This document shows, piece after piece, positions 1-8,912 of a stretch of 64,000 bases of DNA. Numbering within the stretch: position 1 is the stretch's first letter; each line of letters starts with the position of its first letter. This DNA is from Azospirillum canadense. Its GTDB lineage: Bacteria; Pseudomonadota; Alphaproteobacteria; Azospirillales; Azospirillaceae. The DNA is taken from assembly GCF_025961225.1 (NCBI RefSeq), contig NZ_JAOQNG010000005.1, positions 310,001 through 374,000 of the forward strand. Reading direction: 5' to 3'. A program made the position numbers and the translations under genes. The notes beneath the pieces are model-generated. The model saw nothing but the letters and a program-made list of their open reading frames with translations, was not told the DNA's origin and did no database searches.

Positions 1-175
1 CCATGATGTACGGCAGTTGCCCGCGAGGGGCGTCACGGGTGTCGATGATGTGCTCTTGCCGATAGGACAGCCCACACAGGCGCAGGAACGCCACAATCTT
101 CAGGCCGTACGGGTTGTTGTCCGCGAGGCCGAACAGGTGGGGGTAGGTGTACAGCGTGATCACGGCCGGCTCCAT
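1..175 (-). CDS. Glutathione S-transferase N-terminal domain protein (partial)
   Basis: The reading frame starts at an ATG at 175 and runs off the left edge of the window, so only about 58 residues are visible. They begin MEPAVITLYTYPHLFGLADN and continue with a short helix-rich stretch (NPYGLKIVAFLRLCGL) and LPYIM at the window edge. The order beta strand, helix with a polar N-cap, then a cis-proline-like LPYI segment is that of the thioredoxin-like N-terminal domain of GSTs, closest in feel to the Tom37/metaxin-like bacterial GSTs. No C-terminal helical domain can be seen. Substrate is unknown. It is transcribed away from the integrase remnant next door. Fold assignment is by eye. Confidence 0.6.
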   Translation of the reverse strand, partial: MEPAVITLYTYPHLFGLADNNPYGLKIVAFLRLCGLSYRQEHIIDTRDAPRGQLPYIM

Positions 176-365
176 CCGCTTGTCGCCCGGCTGGGGCCAC
201 GGCCTCGGTGCGGGATCGGCTGCGGCGGGGTCCCCTGCATCGCCCAGCATGGCATGGTGTGGCAACCATTGGGTATCGGATCATTGGGACAGGATATGTC
301 TGCGCACTCCGCGGCAACGATCCGCGCCAGGCTCCCTCCACAGTGCCCGTGAGGGAGATCATCGA

Positions 366-611
366 GTGAGAGTTCTGGAAACCGCCCCTAAACGCCGCAC
401 CGAGGCCGCCGGCATCGACCCGGCTCTCGTCTCGGGCCATTCCCTGCGGGTCGGGGCCGCCCAGGACCTGACCGCAGCGGGGTTCGGTCTGCCGGCCATC
501 CAGCAGGCGGGCCGCTGGAAAAGTCCCAACATGCCGGCCCGCTATGCCGAAAAGATCGTCCCGAAGCAGGGCGCCATGGCTCAACTCGCCGGCAAGCAGG
601 GCAGGGGATGA
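366..611 (+). pseudogene. Tyrosine recombinase C-terminal remnant
   Basis: Only the last ~80 residues of a phage-type integrase remain. The frame shows the box II signature GHSLRVGA (HxxR), the AGRWKS segment and a putative nucleophile tyrosine in ARYAEK, so it once carried the catalytic C-terminus. The core-binding domain and the first catalytic Arg are absent, and no start with a good ribosome site was found. A diverged copy of the same tail lies at about 9370-9587, including the same ending before ATGACGCGG. The tail overlaps the start of the next small gene by four bases. Confidence 0.7.
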
Positions 612-760
612 CGCGGCCGACCTCGCTCCAGACCTACCGGAACTGGCTGAAGGGCCGCGCCGACGTCCTCAAGTCTGTTGAGCGTTTGTGCGCCTATGTG
701 GAGCGGTACGGCGTTCTCCGTGACCCGCCCGAAACCGCCCACGCCGACGATTCTCTTTAG
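608..760 (+). CDS. Small HTH-like protein, N-terminally truncated
   Basis: A 50-residue frame that starts in an ATGA overlap with the integrase tail. After the first six residues it matches the 66-residue protein at 10570-10770 (shared LQTYRNWLKGRADV and ERLCAYVERYGVL). The full-length relative has about 22 more N-terminal residues, replaced here by MTRPTS, which is also the sequence that follows the other integrase tail at 9588. It therefore looks like a recombination product that fused the end of one mobile segment to the body of this gene. The shape (QTYRNWLKGR, then a Tyr-rich helix) resembles an XRE-like helix-turn-helix half. Expression is uncertain. Confidence 0.45.
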   Translation: MTRPTSLQTYRNWLKGRADVLKSVERLCAYVERYGVLRDPPETAHADDSL

Positions 761-1045
761 CCGACAGGGCTGAGAACTTGCGAGCCGCTGCGCATCAATC
801 ACCGCGTTTTCGATGATAAGCGAAACGGAACGAAGCATGCCTTCACTTCACCGGACGAGGCGCCATCTCGTGATCGTCGCTATCTGAACTTTGTGACGAG
901 TAATCCTAAAATCCAACAAATGTTGCGGGTAACTGCCCGGAGTGTTGCTCATGCTCGGTTCAGGTTTTATATCGCGCGTCACCACTGTCAAAAAAGGCGC
1001 CACTCGGTTAATTATTTTTCAGTATTATTGCGCTCGTATGCAATC

Positions 1046-1597
1046 ATGAACACGGCCCCCATGCTGTCCTTGAACCACCATTTCCGCATGACCCGTAAGG
1101 TTTTTCTCCGCGTCGTCGGCGCGCTCCTGATCGGCCTTGCCGCTCCGGCTTGGGCTGATCCCCTCCCCACTCCGGTGGAAAAGCCAATCCTTACCGTCTC
1201 GGGCCACATCAGCGTGACCAATCGGGGCGACCTGGCCGAGTTCGACCGCGCGTCGCTGGAGGCGCTCGGCACCGTGTCGTTCACGACGACAACGCCCTGG
1301 TACAAGGAGCCGGTGACGTTTGTGGGCGTCCCCCTGGCACGGCTCATGGAACGCCTCGGCGCGCGCGGCGAGACGATTGTCGCGACCGCGCTCAACGATT
1401 ACAGCGGTGAACTCCCCATGGAGGACGTCCGCAACCGCCAGGTCATCCTCGCGCTGAAGCGCGACGGGCGGTATATGCCGGTCAGCGACAAGGGGCCCCT
1501 GTTCATCGTCTACGATTTCGACCACGACCCCGAAGCCAAAAAGCACAAGTTTTACAGCCGGTCGGTCTGGCAGGTTGTTCGACTGACCATCCAGTGA
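1046..1597 (+). CDS. Exported molybdopterin-fold (SUOX-like) domain protein
   Basis: 183 residues. A signal peptide is evident after the second in-frame Met at 1088 (MTRKVFLRVVGALLIGLAAP ending in AWA). The mature part has the order LTVSGHISVTN, FTTTTPWYKEPVTFVGVPL and DYSGELPMED typical of short periplasmic proteins carrying the oxidoreductase molybdopterin-binding fold. In this subfamily the cofactor Cys is usually lost and none is seen here, so it is more likely a ligand-sensing or electron-transfer accessory than an enzyme. It overlaps the following histidine kinase by four bases, an arrangement suggesting that it is the periplasmic partner of the kinase. Starts 1046 and 1088 are both possible and neither has a strong ribosome site. 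Confidence 0.75.
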   Translation: MNTAPMLSLNHHFRMTRKVFLRVVGALLIGLAAPAWADPLPTPVEKPILTVSGHISVTNRGDLAEFDRASLEALGTVSFTTTTPWYKEPVTFVGVPLARLMERLGARGETIVATALNDYSGELPMEDVRNRQVILALKRDGRYMPVSDKGPLFIVYDFDHDPEAKKHKFYSRSVWQVVRLTIQ

Positions 1598-3078
1598 CGA
1601 TGCCGTGGCTTGAACGCGGTCGGCGCTGGTTCGCGGGCCGATCGTCCCATCGCCTGAGCGCAGCGCTCGCTGTTCTCATCTGTGGATTTGGGCTGGCGGC
1701 GGCGTATTTGTCGCTGCTGGTGTTGAACTATGGCGCCACGCTGCGCAGCGCGGCGCCCTACAACTTCGCCTGGGCCGCGAGCCAGGCGGTCGGCGAGGTG
1801 TCGCGCCTGGAGCAGCGCATTCTGGCGAGCGCTCTGCCGGGCTCGGCCATTGACGGCGACGAAGTTCAACTGCGCATCGACATCGTTCGCAACCGCATCA
1901 GCGTGTTGGGAGATGGCCAAGCGTCGGCCTTCATCGACCGCTATCCTCAGCACGGAAAGTCCATCGATCGTCTTGAGGCGGCGCTTGACCGGGTGACGGC
2001 CCTGCTCGCCGGTCCGGCCCCCGCGGCGGAAAAGGCAATCACCGCCCTCAGCGTTTTGGGCGCCGTGGACCGCGAACTCAACGCGTTTGCATCGGCCGCG
2101 AACCAGTTCGGCGGCGAGCAGGTCGACCAGGGCCAGGATCGGTTGCTCTTCCTGCATTGGCTTTTCACCGCTCTGGCCATGGGCTTGGCGCTCTGCGGCA
2201 TGCTGCTCATCACGCTTCTGGTGATTCAAAACCGCACGATCCGGCAGGCGCATCGCCGGCTGGAGACCATGACCGGCGAACTGCGGGTCGCGGCCGCCCA
2301 GGCGGAGGAAGCCAGTCAGGCCAAGACGCGCTTTCTGGCCACCATGAGCCATGAGCTGCGCACGCCGCTCCATGCCATCATCGGCTTTTCCGAACTGATC
2401 CAGGATGACGTCCAACCACGAGCCCGGGTGGCCGCTCGGCCGAAAAACCCCGCCGCTACGCTCCAGGAGCACGCTCAATACGCGGGGTACATTCTTGCCA
2501 GTGCCAGGCACATGCTGAGCCTGGTGATCGATATCCTGTCGTTTGCTCAAATGGAGACCGGTCACACCAACCTCAGGTTTGAGCCGGTCGAGGCGGAAAA
2601 GGCCATCCGTACCGCCATTGCCATGATGCTCGGGACGCCGTCCGGGCAAGGCCGGTCGATCGTGATGGAACGGCGGGCCGTCTGGCCGGTGCTGCAGGTG
2701 GACGAACAGGCGCTGCGGCAAATGCTGCTGAACCTGCTGTCCAACGCCGTGAAGTTCAGCGCGCCCGAAACCCCGATCCTGGTCGACGCCCAGGTCGTAC
2801 CAGACGGAGGCTTGGTCATTTCGGTGCAGGACCGCGGCGTCGGCATGACCACCGAGCAGGTCGAGAAGGCGACGCAGCCGTTCTATCAAGCCGACAACAG
2901 CTTCGCACGCCGCTTCCAGGGCACCGGGCTTGGCCTGAGCATCGCCAAGAGCCTGATGGAGGCCCATGGTGGAAAGCTCGTCATCGAGAGTGCGGTGGGC
3001 GAGGGCACGCGGACTTCCATGCATTTCCCGGCGGCGCGGCGCGGCGCCTCAACGCTCAGCCTACACACCACACCGTGA
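1594..3078 (+). CDS. Membrane sensor histidine kinase
   Basis: 494 residues. Two membrane segments (about residues 20-45 and 185-212) bracket a ~140-residue periplasmic region. A short coiled coil follows (ETMTGELRVAAAQAEEASQ), then the HisKA dimerisation helix with the phospho-acceptor His at about 253 (MSHELRTPLHAII) and a HATPase_c domain with N box (LLNLLSNAVKF), G1 (DRGVGM) and G2 (GTGLGLSIAKSL). All key residues are present, so it should autophosphorylate. The start overlaps the stop of the upstream exported protein, which indicates translational coupling and a shared signalling role. No response regulator lies nearby: the next gene is phage debris. GTG at 1594 or ATG at 1600 may be the start. 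Confidence 0.93.
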   Translation: MTMPWLERGRRWFAGRSSHRLSAALAVLICGFGLAAAYLSLLVLNYGATLRSAAPYNFAWAASQAVGEVSRLEQRILASALPGSAIDGDEVQLRIDIVRNRISVLGDGQASAFIDRYPQHGKSIDRLEAALDRVTALLAGPAPAAEKAITALSVLGAVDRELNAFASAANQFGGEQVDQGQDRLLFLHWLFTALAMGLALCGMLLITLLVIQNRTIRQAHRRLETMTGELRVAAAQAEEASQAKTRFLATMSHELRTPLHAIIGFSELIQDDVQPRARVAARPKNPAATLQEHAQYAGYILASARHMLSLVIDILSFAQMETGHTNLRFEPVEAEKAIRTAIAMMLGTPSGQGRSIVMERRAVWPVLQVDEQALRQMLLNLLSNAVKFSAPETPILVDAQVVPDGGLVISVQDRGVGMTTEQVEKATQPFYQADNSFARRFQGTGLGLSIAKSLMEAHGGKLVIESAVGEGTRTSMHFPAARRGASTLSLHTTP

Positions 3079-3098
3079 GACCGCCGGGCGATGCGGGC

Positions 3099-4446
3099 AT
3101 GCCCGGCCACCAACAAACAGCAAAAGACGCCCTGTCCGGCCGGCTGGGCAAGGCGCGGTCGGAGTTCTGGGCTGGGCTGTTCGGTGGGCTCCGGTCCTGG
3201 CGGACGGGCGCCCGGCTGGGTTCCGCGCTCGTCTCGTCCATTCCCGCCGATGCCGTCACGGCGGGGTGGGCGGCGGCGAACGGCATGCTGGTCACGCGCT
3301 TCATCGCCTCGACGGTGACGCAGATCGCGAAGAATGGCGACCGTCAGCGTGCCCTGCGCATGGGCATCGTCCTGCACGCCGTGATGGACGCCGCCCTGGG
3401 CGTTTGTCGTTTCAACGACGAGACCGTCGGGCCGACGATCATGGAGCGCATGGCATTCTTCATCACCCGCGTGCAGGGCATGTCCGCGTGGACGAACGGC
3501 ATCAAGAACGCCTGGGCACTGGAGATGATGGGGCACGTCGCCGACCAAGCCGCCCGGCCCCTGGAGGGCGTTTCAAAGCCGCTCCAGCGCATGCTGAAGC
3601 GCTACGGCATCAGCGCCGCGGAATGGGACGTGATCCGCGCCGCTGGTCGAGGCCGGCGGCGCGCGCCTCTTCGACCCGGCCAACGTGTCCGACCGCTCCT
3701 TCGGGGAAATGCTGATGGAGGCGATCCTCCAGGAACGCGCCTTCGCCGTGCTGGCGCCGGACGCCCGGGTTCGCCAGCTGACCAGCGGCGGCCTTCCCCG
3801 CGGCACCTTCTGGGGGGAGGTCGCGCGGTCCTTCTGGCTGTTCAAGTCGTTCTCGATGACGATGGCGACCACTCACCTTGCCCGCACTTCCATCAACGCC
3901 ACGCCCGGCAAGGTTGCGAGCTTCGCCGCGATGTCCACCCTGCTGACCGTGGCCGGCGCGATGTCCATCCAGGCCAGGCAGATCATCACCGGCACGGATC
4001 CGCGCCGGATGGATGACCTGCGGTTCTGGGGAGCGGCCTACATGCAGGCTGGCGGCGCCGGCATCTTCGGCGACTTCCTGCAAGCCGGCCTCGACCGCAA
4101 CATGAAAGGGCTGGCGATCACCATGGCCGGCCCGGTGTTCGGCCTCGCTGACGATACGGCCCGGTTGGCGATCCTCGATTATCGCAAGATCATGGACGGG
4201 CAGCCCAGCCACTACGGCGCAGAGGTGCCCCGGTTCATCCACGGCAACCTGCCGGGCTCGAACCTCTGGTACAGTCGTTTGGTCACCGACCGCGCCATCA
4301 TGGACAACGTCCAGGCGCTACCTGATCCCGGCTTTCGGGACTCCGTCGCGCGGGTAGAGAACAAGGCCCGGCAGGAATACGGCCAGCGGTTCTGGTGGCG
4401 GCCTGGGCACGAGCCCGACAGGGCACCGGACCTGGGGCGGCGCTGA
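3099..4446 (+). pseudogene. Phage large virion-type protein, frameshifted remnant
   Basis: Two consecutive frames encode one protein. The first (from about 3099) contains segments such as TRVQGMSAWTNGIKN and ends its sensible sequence at DVIRAA near 3640. The second continues with LVEAGGARLFDPANVSDRSF and PRGTFWGEVARSFWLFKSF through to 4446. Joining them needs one frameshift near 3640-3645. The pattern (WTNGIKNAWALEMMG, then a GTxxGE...FKSF helix) is that of the C-terminal part of giant internal virion proteins of podovirus-like phages, which are normally much longer, so the N-terminus is also missing. It starts immediately after the kinase gene. Family naming is from memory of such sequences. 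Confidence 0.6.
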
Positions 4447-4598
4447 CGCGGTAATGTCATTTGTGGCGTGTGGCGTCTGCGGATAGGGTCACTGCGACGG
4501 CTACCCGCGGGGGCAGGGCGAGTCCCGGCAAACAAAGCGACATCCGTGCCGTCAGGAAAGCGCTTGTCGCCGGTAACAGCGGAAATGTCGCAGCGCCA

Positions 4599-4626
4599 CG
4601 AAAGGCCTCCCGGTGCGGGGGCCTTT
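4599..4626 (+). terminator. Hairpin terminator after phage-type gene
   Basis: CGAAAGGCC and GGCCTTTCG form a GC-rich stem around a short loop, 150 bases after the phage-type frame and before the next small gene. It is a plausible intrinsic terminator, though the T-tract is short and mixed. Confidence 0.6.
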
Positions 4627-4747
4627 CGCTTTCCCGCCGGAGCTTACGACACCGCTTCCGCGCGCCCTCATCTCCGGGCCAGAAAATTAACATGGACCAA
4701 GCGGGGCGAGGCTTGTTCTTGCCTTGTTCTCCTTTTAGCATGCGGCC

Positions 4748-4978
4748 ATGCCCAAGCCTGTCCTCGACACCCTCGGCAACCTTCCGGAAACCCACAAGCT
4801 GTACGGTGGCTGCTTCCACTGTCAGCGGACCTTCGAGGTGGACAAGGCCGTTCTGATCGCGCGGCTTGGGCCAGACTGCTCGACGCTGACGGCGCTGAAA
4901 AAGGTGACGTGCCGAGAGTGCGGGCGGCCGGCGCAGGTGGTCCGTGGCCATGCTGGAGGAGAGGGGAAGAGGGATTGA
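4748..4978 (+). CDS. Small zinc-ribbon-like protein
   Basis: 76 residues starting MPKPVLDTLGNL. It contains CFHC near residue 22 and CREC near residue 57, two CxxC knuckles 33 residues apart, the usual layout of a one-zinc ribbon. The C-terminus is Gly/Lys rich. It is followed by a gene starting in a TTGA overlap with its stop, so the two are probably one transcript. Location next to phage virion debris and small size suggest a phage accessory gene. No function can be named. Confidence 0.55.
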   Translation: MPKPVLDTLGNLPETHKLYGGCFHCQRTFEVDKAVLIARLGPDCSTLTALKKVTCRECGRPAQVVRGHAGGEGKRD

Positions 4979-5214
4979 CCTACGCAGAGTTGCTGGAAGC
5001 GATCAATAAGGCCCCGCGGCAGGCGGGCGGCTGCACGCCGCCGGTGGTGGAGGTTGCCCGCGCCTACCAAGCGGCCGGTGACATCGATGGGCACCTGCTC
5101 ATCAACGCGCTGTTGGGCTGGGAGGTGCGGAACGAGCGGAAGGCCCGCACCGAGGACGAGGCCGCGGTGTTGGAGAACCTCGCCGCGATCAAGGGGCGCA
5201 TGAAGGCCGGCTGA
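4975..5214 (+). CDS. Small hypothetical protein, phage-like context
   Basis: 79 residues starting at a TTG that overlaps the stop of the zinc-ribbon gene (TTGA). The start is chosen because the GAGGAGAGGGGAAGAGG tract just upstream is a strong ribosome site and because upstream codons in this frame lie inside the previous gene. The sequence (LTYAELLEAINKAPRQ, later INALLGWEVRNERKARTED) is helical and charged. It is followed directly by a strong terminator, so the pair 4748-5214 forms a closed transcription unit. Not recognised. Confidence 0.5.
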   Translation: MTYAELLEAINKAPRQAGGCTPPVVEVARAYQAAGDIDGHLLINALLGWEVRNERKARTEDEAAVLENLAAIKGRMKAG

Positions 5215-5236
5215 CCGTCGCTGTTCTGCCAGCACC

Positions 5237-5264
5237 AAGGCCGCCCCTCACCGGGCGGCCTTTC
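5237..5264 (+). terminator. Intrinsic terminator
   Basis: AAGGCCGCCC and GGGCGGCCTT form a perfect 10-bp stem around CTCACC, followed by TTTCTGCTTG. It lies 23 bases after the stop at 5214, ideal for ending the small-gene unit before the insertion sequence. Confidence 0.85.
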
Positions 5265-5360
5265 TGCTTGCGCTGTTCGACTTGGATGTGGAAGTCCGAC
5301 CGTCTTGCTCGGCGGGCAGACTGATCTAGACCATATGTTTGCCAGCCGAAAGGCGAGTAG

Positions 5361-5440
5361 CGGCCCGTCCCACGGCATGTCCCCATCGAGGATTGCGCCG
5401 GGCGGTCCGGCGCCGAGCCTCAGACATGGGGGACGGGCCG
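5361..5440 (+). ncRNA. Structured leader of IS110 element, candidate bridge RNA part
   Basis: Directly upstream of the IS110 transposase an 80-base segment folds into one long hairpin: 5361-5370 with 5431-5440 (GGCCCGTCC/GGACGGGCC core), then CATGTC (5376-5381) with GACATG (5423-5428), then GCGCCGG (5395-5401) with CCGGCGC (5407-5413) around a 5-base loop. The second IS110 copy has the same three helices at the same place with compensated base changes, so structure rather than sequence is conserved. IS110-group elements are known to encode a bridge RNA in the non-coding left end. That this is it is an inference. Confidence 0.5.
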
Positions 5441-6553
5441 ATGAACTCTACCATTTTCGTGGGTCTGGATGTGCATAAGGCGACGGTGTCCGTGGCCGTT
5501 GCCGAAGGAACGCGCGGCGGCGAGGTCCGCTCGTTCGGCACGGTGGCGAACCGGGCCGAGGCGATCGAAAAGCTGGTGGCCCGGCTCGCCCGGGACGGGT
5601 ATCGCCTGTGCTTTTGCTATGAGGCGGGCCCGTGCGGGTACGGCCTGTATCGTCAGCTCACCGCGCTCGGGCATGAGTGCGTGGTCGTGGCGCCGTCGCT
5701 GATCCCGGTCCGGGCGGGCGACCGGGTGAAGACTGACCGGCGCGACGCTGTCATGCTCGCCAAGCTACATCGGGCCGGCGAGCTGACGGCCGTGTGGGTG
5801 CCCGACGGGGCTCACGAGGCGATGCGTGATTTGATCCGGGCTCGGGCGACGGCGGTGCAGGTGCTGGGCAAGGCCCGCCAGCACCTGCAAGGCTTTCTCC
5901 TGCGCCACGCCCGCGTCTATTCTGGCAAGCGGGGCTGGACCCAGGCCTACCGACGCTGGCTGACGACGGTGCGCTTCGACCATCCGGCTCAGCAGGCGGT
6001 GCTGCAGGACTACATCCACGCCGTAACGGACTCCGAGGCCCGCGTGGCACGTCTGACCCGGCAAATCGAGGGACTGGTCGCGGAGTGGTCGATGGCGCCG
6101 GTCGTAGCTGCCCTCCAGGCCATGCGCGGCGTTGCTTTCCTCGTGGCGGTCACGGTGGTCGCCGAGGTGGGCGACTTCTCGCGCGTTGCCAACCCCCGCC
6201 AGTTGATGGCCTATCTCGGCTTGGTGCCCTCGGAGCATTCCAGTGGCGCCAGCGTGCGCCGTGGTGGCATCACCAAGGCCGGCAGCGGCTTGGCACGGCG
6301 GATCCTGATCGAGGGCGCCTGGAGCTACCGGATGCCGGCCCGGGTCAGCCGCAAGCTGTACGATCGCCTCGAAGCCCTGCCGCAGTCCGTCCGCGACATC
6401 GCCTGGAAGGCGCAGGCCCGGCTGTGCGCGCGCTATCGTCGTCTAACGGCCGCTGGAAAGGCCAAGGTGGTGGTCACCACGGCCATTGCGCGCGAGATGG
6501 TCGGCTTTCTGTGGGCGATCGCGCGTGAGGTCCAGCCGCGTCCGGCTTCCTGA
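5441..6553 (+). mobile_element. IS110 family transposase
   Basis: 370 residues from the ATG at 5441 (an in-frame ATG at 5426 is the alternative). The RuvC-like DEDD domain is visible: GLDVHKATVSVA (first Asp), YEAGPCGYGL (Glu) and KTDRRDA (two Asp). The C-terminal Transposase_20 domain has AMRGVAFLVAVTVVAEVGDF, LMAYLGLVPSE and HSSGASVRRGGITKAG, which include the serine used by this family. The frame is full length with no stops, so it may be active. It is about 70% identical by eye to the transposase at 29053-30171, and both carry matching structured DNA before and after the gene. Confidence 0.95.
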
Positions 6554-6603
6554 CGACACCGGATGTCGCAGCCGGTGCCCACGGCTGGAGGCGGGGCGCG
6601 GTA

Positions 6604-6715
6604 GGGGAACCCTCGCGTTCTGTTATGAGCCGGCCTGACCGACGCTCGCTCCTAGACCGAGGCAGCCCCGGGACGAAACCACGGTCATGCGGTAGCCAAC
6701 CCGCGCATGAGAGCT
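6604..6715 (+). other. Conserved non-coding 3' region of IS110 element
   Basis: After the transposase stop, blocks of sequence are shared with the region 30261-30370 behind the second IS110 copy: GGGGAACCCTCG, then CTAGACCGAGGCAGCCCCG and GCCAACCCGCGCAT in the same order and similar spacing. Inside, GACCG can pair with CGGTC. Since the two transposases have diverged considerably, retention of these untranslated blocks points to a functional right end or an RNA. No credible gene lies here. The exact element end was not determined. Confidence 0.5.
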
Positions 6716-6977
6716 TGCTCAACCGTCGTCTTTGGCCCCGCCTCCTGCCGTGGGCATCCCTAAAACCAGCGCCTGGGCGCAGCCAGGGCGGGCACGCGCG
6801 TCCAAATCCCTTGACGGCAAACATGAGAGCAGGATGCGGAAAAACGGGCCGATGCAGCGCCTTCGCCTCCGCTGAGGCTTGAAGATGGCGTTTTGAACGC
6901 CCGTTTTGGTCGGGATGGAGCGTTTTTCCTCGCTCCGAGGCTCCCGGAGCCGCCGTTCAGGCGGACTCCGGGCACGA

Positions 6978-8054
6978 TTACGCCGCAGCCAGCAGCTTGG
7001 GCAGGCGGATCAGGTTGTAGGCGGCAGCGGTCAGGGTGAACATCCAGCCGACGCGAGCCGTGCCTCGGTGACGGGTCTTGCGCAGCCCGGCCGCTTTGAT
7101 CCAACCGAACACCTCTTCAATCCGCTTGCGGATCCGAAGGCTGACGGCGTAGCCGGGGTGACGGGTGGTCCGGCCGTCGATCGCCGAGCGGCGGTTGCTG
7201 GTGTTCTGCGCGACGTGCGGGGCGGCGCCCAACTCGCGCAGGTTCGCCACGAAATCCTTGGTGTCATAGGCCTTGTCGGCGGCCACCGTGATGCGGTGGC
7301 GCCCGGGAATGGCCTCGACCATGGAGACCGCCGCCTCGCGTTCGACCAAGCCGGTGGCCGCGGTGAGCCGGACATCGACCACCAGGGCGTGGCGGTTCTC
7401 CATCAGCGCGTGGCCCATGAAGGCCAGTTTCGCCGGCTGCCCGTGGCCCTTGCGGTACAGCCGCGCCTCGGGATCGCTGGTCGAGGCGTGCGTTTCGTTG
7501 GACCGCTTCTCGCCATGGAAGTCGCGTTCACCGTTGCGCCCCGGGCCCGGCGGCTCGCCGCTGCCGTCCTTGGGCCGGAAGCTCTTCACCGAGGCCCACG
7601 CTTCGATCAACGTGCCGTCCACCGAGAAGTGCTCGTCCGACAACAACGCCTTGACCTTCGGCTGGCCCAGCACGGTGGCCAGGAACTTGGCCGCCACATC
7701 GCCGGCCAGCAGACGCTCACGGTTCTTGGTGAAGACCGTCACGTCCCACACCGGGGCATCCATCGACAGGCCGACGAACCAGCGGAACAGCAGATTGTAG
7801 TCCAACTGCTCCATCAACTGGCGTTCCGAACGCACCGAGTAGAAGGCCTGGAGCAGCAGCGCACGCAGCAGCTTCTCCGGTGGGATCGAAGGCCGTCCGA
7901 TCTTCGAGTACAGACCCTCGAAGGCTGGCCACATCACCTCCAGCGCTTCATCCACGATGGCCCGGATCGCTCGCAGCGGGTGGGTGGCCGGAACCCGCGC
8001 CTCGCAACTTACGTAGCTGAACAGACCCTCGCTGCGTTCGTCCGAACCCCGCAT
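6978..8054 (-). mobile_element. IS5 family transposase
   Basis: A DDE transposase of 358 residues if started at the ATG at 8054 (MRGSDERSEGLFSYVS), which has GAGGGG just upstream and matches the usual family start. A GTG at 8081 would add nine residues. The catalytic triad is visible: SVDGTLIEAWAS (Asp), AADKAYDT (Asp) and RIEEVFGWIK (Glu), with the N-terminal HPLRAIRAIVDEAL and FYSVRSERQLMEQL segments typical of the IS5 group. It is intact. Terminal inverted repeats were looked for and not convincingly found. It separates phage-derived debris on either side. Confidence 0.95.
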
Positions 8055-8324
8055 CGTCCCCTCGCCGGCCGCTTTCTCCACGACCGGAGGGAATCACGAC
8101 CGCCCGGCCGGGCAAAGCCTTTTTCCGCGTCCTGCTAGTTCCAACCTGGGACAGCGTCTCGGTGCAGCAGGCCGAGCGGGATCACCCGCAGGGCACGTAG
8201 CATGCTGAACACGCCGTTGTGCTGAGCACGGGACGGAAAACGGCGCAGTCTTAGCCGCCACGACCAACACGCAGGTCCCGGCGGGACGGGTGGCGGCGTC
8301 GCCACTCGACAAGGGAGGACAACG

Positions 8325-8804
8325 ATGCAGCAATCAATTGCCGTAGCACTGGCCGGTTCGATGCTTCTGGCCACCCCGACCATGGCTCAAAATCAGAACT
8401 GGCTGGTGGGGGCGTGGACCCTGGTCTCCGCCACGCAAACCGAGAACGGGCAGCAGCAAGATTATCTCGGACCACATCCGCTCGGCCAAGTCATATTCGG
8501 CGCAGACGGACAGTTCTCCGACATCCTGCTCCGCTCCGACCTCGCAAAATTCGCCAAGAACAACCGCCTGCTCGGAACCCCGGAAGAAGACACCGCCGTG
8601 GTGAAAGGCAGTATTGCGTACTTCGGAACCTATACGCTGACGAACGACACGCTGAAGTTCCATATCATAGGCAGCAGCTATCCAAATTGGACCGATACCG
8701 ACCAGGCCCGCACGGTCCACCTTGCCGGAAATCAGTTGATTTGGGAGAACCCCGCCGGATCGGGCGGTGGCAATGTAAAGCTGGTATTCGAGCGCGCCAA
8801 ATAG
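8325..8804 (+). CDS. Exported lipocalin-like domain protein
   Basis: 159 residues with a clear signal peptide (MQQSIAVALAGSMLLATPTM, cleavage after AQ) and a strong ribosome site (GGGAGGACAACG) before the ATG. The mature part starts NWLVGAWTLVSATQTENG, the GxW motif that opens lipocalin-like (Lipocalin_5 type) beta barrels, and continues in alternating strands (LGQVIFGADGQFSD, GTYTLTNDTLKFHI). Such proteins bind small hydrophobic ligands in the periplasm, but the ligand here is unknown. It stands alone, downstream of the divergent IS5 element. Confidence 0.8.
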   Translation: MQQSIAVALAGSMLLATPTMAQNQNWLVGAWTLVSATQTENGQQQDYLGPHPLGQVIFGADGQFSDILLRSDLAKFAKNNRLLGTPEEDTAVVKGSIAYFGTYTLTNDTLKFHIIGSSYPNWTDTDQARTVHLAGNQLIWENPAGSGGGNVKLVFERAK

Positions 8805-8912
8805 CCAAGACCCGAAATCCCATCTGAAGTCGAACAGCGCATTTTGGTTCGTGGGTGCGTTGGCCCCGGATCGCCCCCGCCCCGATCCTGCCGCCGCAGA
8901 GGAGGGCAGGGC

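Noticed and set aside
1552..3024. 490-codon open frame on the minus strand
   Set aside because: Antisense to the complete histidine kinase; Arg/His/Gly-rich with no domain. High GC content keeps the antisense frame open.
6906..8138. 410-codon plus-strand frame
   Set aside because: Antisense to the IS5 transposase, whose catalytic triad is fully readable on the other strand.
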